Source of the DNA: Candidatus Poseidoniaceae archaeon
GTDB lineage: Archaea; Thermoplasmatota; Poseidoniia; Poseidoniales; Poseidoniaceae
DNA length: 7,386 nt
Assembly (NCBI GenBank): GCA_029250305.1
Contig: JAQXFM010000139.1
Location: 1 to 7,386 of the forward strand
Reading direction: 5' to 3'
Below the pieces are notes generated by a model. The model did no database searches, was not told where the DNA came from, and worked only from the letters and a program-made list of their open reading frames with translations. Below are positions 5,682 through 7,386 of this stretch, one piece after another. The stretch's first letter is position 1. Every line of letters begins with the position of its first letter. The translations under genes and the position numbers were made by a program.

Positions 5682-7106
5682 TCAAATTTCTTTGACAGCG
5701 GTGTTTAATCCACTCATCATGGCCTTACCATCGCCGAAGAGCATCATGGTTTTGTCCATGTAGAACAAGTCGTTGTCAACACCTGCGTAGCCAACTGAAA
5801 GGGAGCGCTTGATGATGACCACGGTTCGTGCTTGATCAGCATCGATGATTGGCATACCAGCAAGTGGTCCTTCGCCGCTTCGAGCTGCGGGGTTCGTCGT
5901 GTCGTTTGCACCAATTACGAGAGCCACGTCACAATCTGGGAATTCACCATTGATTTCATCCATTTCGATCAGTTGTTCGTATGGGACATTGGCTTCAGCG
6001 AGGAGCACGTTCATGTGACCAGGCATTCGGCCAGCCACCGGGTGAATCGCGTACTTGATTTCGGTGCCAAACTTCTCTTCCATGATGTTGGCAAATTCCT
6101 TCACTGCATGTTGGCATTGAGAGACAGCCATTCCATAGCCTGGAACGATGATGACTTTCTGTGCACCATCGAGCATCATAGCGACTTCATCAGCGTCAGA
6201 GCCCACCTTTGTTCGGGTCAGATCTTGCTTCTCGCCGCTTCCGCCAAAGGACTTGAACAGCACGTCAATCAACCTGCGGTTCATTGCCTTGCACATGATG
6301 AAGGTAAGAATCAATCCTGATGCGCCAACGAGCGATCCTGCGATAATGAGGACAGAATTTCCGATGATGAAACCAGTGAACGCTGCTGCGATTCCGGAGA
6401 GGGAATTGAGCAATGACACCACAACAGGCATGTCTGCACCGCCAATCGGCAGGACGAGAATAATACCGAGAAGGCAAGATATACCAATGATGGCCCATAG
6501 GTAGGTTGTGTTTGTTGGCTCTTCAATGCTCATGTAAATCATTGCAATAACGCCGAGGAACAAGAGGACCTTGACTGGATTAAGCCACGTTGGTCCCCAT
6601 GTTGGTGTCTTGATCCACTTTCCGAAGATTTCGACTCCACCCTTAAGTTTGTACATGGCCAGCAATGAGCCTGTGAGGGTCATCCAGCCAACGAGGGCCG
6701 AGAGTCCAGCAGCGACCATGGTCACTGTGAGTTCGAGCCCTTCAGGAAGTTCGTTTGAGTCTGCAATGAACTTTTGAATTTCAGAAAGGGCAACCAGCGC
6801 TGATGCCGCGCCGCCAAATCCGTTGAACAGGGCAACCAGTTCCGGCATTCCTGTCATTTGAACACGCTTTGCCATCCAATATCCAATAGCGGAACCGAGC
6901 ACAAGCCCTGCGCCGATCAATGTCCAATCAACCACACCGCCATCGGAGAGGTACATTTCCAAAATTGTCGTGATGACTGCTACGAGCATTCCCATGGCAC
7001 CGAGTTGGTTCCCAAATGGAGCGGTTCGAGGGTGGCCTAGTTTCTTAAGTCCAAAAATGAAGAGAGCGGCCGAAATTAAGTAGCCGATTGAAACCCAGTC
7101 TTCCAT
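5682..7106 (-). CDS. pntB: NAD(P) transhydrogenase subunit beta
   Basis: PntB holds the NADP(H)-binding domain III and part of the membrane domain II of the proton-translocating transhydrogenase (hydride transfer from NADH to NADP+ driven by the proton gradient). It is 474 residues from the chosen start, close to the 462 of E. coli. Residues 1-275 are hydrophobic helices including MPELVALFNGFGG (87-99), the conserved IGGADMPVVVSLLNS (221-235, with Asp225) and MCKAMNR (271-277). Domain III carries PGYGMAVSQCQ (322-332), HPVAGRMPGHMNVLLAEA (355-372), EMDEIN (381-386), VIGANDTTNPAA (397-408), KRS (433-435) and GYAGVDN (439-445). ATG at 7106 is preferred over the TTG at 7136, because GGAGGTG lies six bases upstream and the TTG would put ten extra residues over the preceding gene. 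One base separates it from the upstream stop, so translation is probably coupled. Asn95 replaces the E. coli TM9 His. Confidence 0.95.
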   Translation of the reverse strand: MEDWVSIGYLISAALFIFGLKKLGHPRTAPFGNQLGAMGMLVAVITTILEMYLSDGGVVDWTLIGAGLVLGSAIGYWMAKRVQMTGMPELVALFNGFGGAASALVALSEIQKFIADSNELPEGLELTVTMVAAGLSALVGWMTLTGSLLAMYKLKGGVEIFGKWIKTPTWGPTWLNPVKVLLFLGVIAMIYMSIEEPTNTTYLWAIIGISCLLGIILVLPIGGADMPVVVSLLNSLSGIAAAFTGFIIGNSVLIIAGSLVGASGLILTFIMCKAMNRRLIDVLFKSFGGSGEKQDLTRTKVGSDADEVAMMLDGAQKVIIVPGYGMAVSQCQHAVKEFANIMEEKFGTEIKYAIHPVAGRMPGHMNVLLAEANVPYEQLIEMDEINGEFPDCDVALVIGANDTTNPAARSGEGPLAGMPIIDADQARTVVIIKRSLSVGYAGVDNDLFYMDKTMMLFGDGKAMMSGLNTAVKEI

Positions 7107-7107
7107 C

Positions 7108-7386
7108 TCAAGCACCTCCGCGCTTCTTTCCAGCAATCATGTTGAGCATTCGGTTTGTCACAGCGAATCCGCCAACCACGTTGATCATGGCAAGGGTTAC
7201 TGCAACAAACGCTAGGATGCCTGAGAGTTCTGTGCTTCCGTTATCAAAAGCAACATTGGAACCAATGAGTGCACCGATGATGGAGATTCCCGAAATTGCA
7301 TTTGCACCGCTCATGAGAGGGGTGTGCAAGGTTGCTGGTACCTTGGTGATCAGTTCAAACCCGATGAAAATAGCGAGCATAAACAA
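7108..7386 (-). CDS. pntAB: NAD(P) transhydrogenase alpha membrane part (alpha-2/PntAB or C-terminus of PntA), 5'-truncated by the window edge
   Basis: This is the membrane part of the alpha chain, which packs with PntB domain II to form the proton path. The 92 visible residues contain GFELITKVPATLHTPLMSG, NAISG and GGFAVTNRMLNMI, all typical of the alpha C-terminal membrane region, with three hydrophobic segments (about 1-11, 24-42, 54-74) and a short basic tail, KKRGGA. The first visible codon is TTG, and the ATG at residue 3 falls inside the first membrane helix. Compared from memory with the Thermus alpha-2 chain, only about ten residues are missing, so the gene most likely continues just past the right edge. 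Whether it is a separate alpha-2 gene (three-gene arrangement) or the end of a fused PntA cannot be told here. Ser32 occupies the place of Thermus His42. The stop is one base before the pntB ATG. Confidence 0.85.
   Translation of the reverse strand: MFMLAIFIGFELITKVPATLHTPLMSGANAISGISIIGALIGSNVAFDNGSTELSGILAFVAVTLAMINVVGGFAVTNRMLNMIAGKKRGGA
7113..7119 (-). promoter_or_regulatory. Shine-Dalgarno site of pntB, inside the end of the upstream gene
   Basis: The minus strand reads GGAGGTG six bases before the ATG at 7106. It overlaps the last codons of the alpha-2 gene (the Arg-Gly-Gly-Ala end), supporting translational coupling, and it decides the pntB start. Confidence 0.85.

Noticed and set aside
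7378..7386. TTG or ATG near the right edge as the start of the alpha-2 gene
   Set aside because: Both would begin inside the first membrane helix; known alpha-2 chains have about ten more residues before it.

Overview
The window looks like an ordinary chromosomal segment of a marine euryarchaeon, most plausibly of the Thermoplasmatota / Marine Group II (Poseidoniales) type. That placement is inferred. It rests on an archaeal tRNA-splicing endonuclease, leaders with strong GGAGGTG/GAGGTGA Shine-Dalgarno sites, moderate base composition, an archaeal GCTCHG-type secreted domain, and a large membrane-anchored M6-type protease next to a divergent TatC. No marker settles it. I see no rRNA, tRNA, CRISPR array, insertion sequence or prophage gene. 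The coding density is high, with only short gaps (1, 94, 43, 80 and 0 bases).

Layout. The plus strand carries one gene at the left edge, the 3' part of endA (2-1057), which enters from outside the window. Everything else is on the minus strand, read right to left: the 3' part of a transhydrogenase alpha-2 subunit (7386-7108), pntB (7106-5682), a secreted and membrane-anchored GCTCHG protein (5587-4631), a TatC homologue with an extra soluble C-terminal domain (4587-3259), and an M6-type secreted zinc protease (3178-1058). The protease and endA converge with no base between them; their two stop codons form the palindrome TGATCA.

How the genes may work together. PntA/PntB form the proton-translocating NAD(P) transhydrogenase that links NADPH supply to the proton gradient. 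The next three genes are all membrane or cell-surface proteins: a GCTCHG protein, a Tat translocase core subunit, and an anchored protease. They are co-directional, but whether they form one functional module is unproven. Neither secreted protein has a twin-arginine signal, so they look like Sec substrates rather than cargo of the neighbouring TatC. EndA (tRNA intron removal) is unrelated.

Most worth a second look: the roughly 200-residue cysteine-containing domain fused to TatC; the CxCH motif of the surface protein; the apparent absence, in both transhydrogenase subunits, of the membrane histidine thought to relay protons; and the overlapping convergent ends of endA and the protease. I found no clear evidence of a wholly new system; the TatC fusion is the best candidate for something undescribed.
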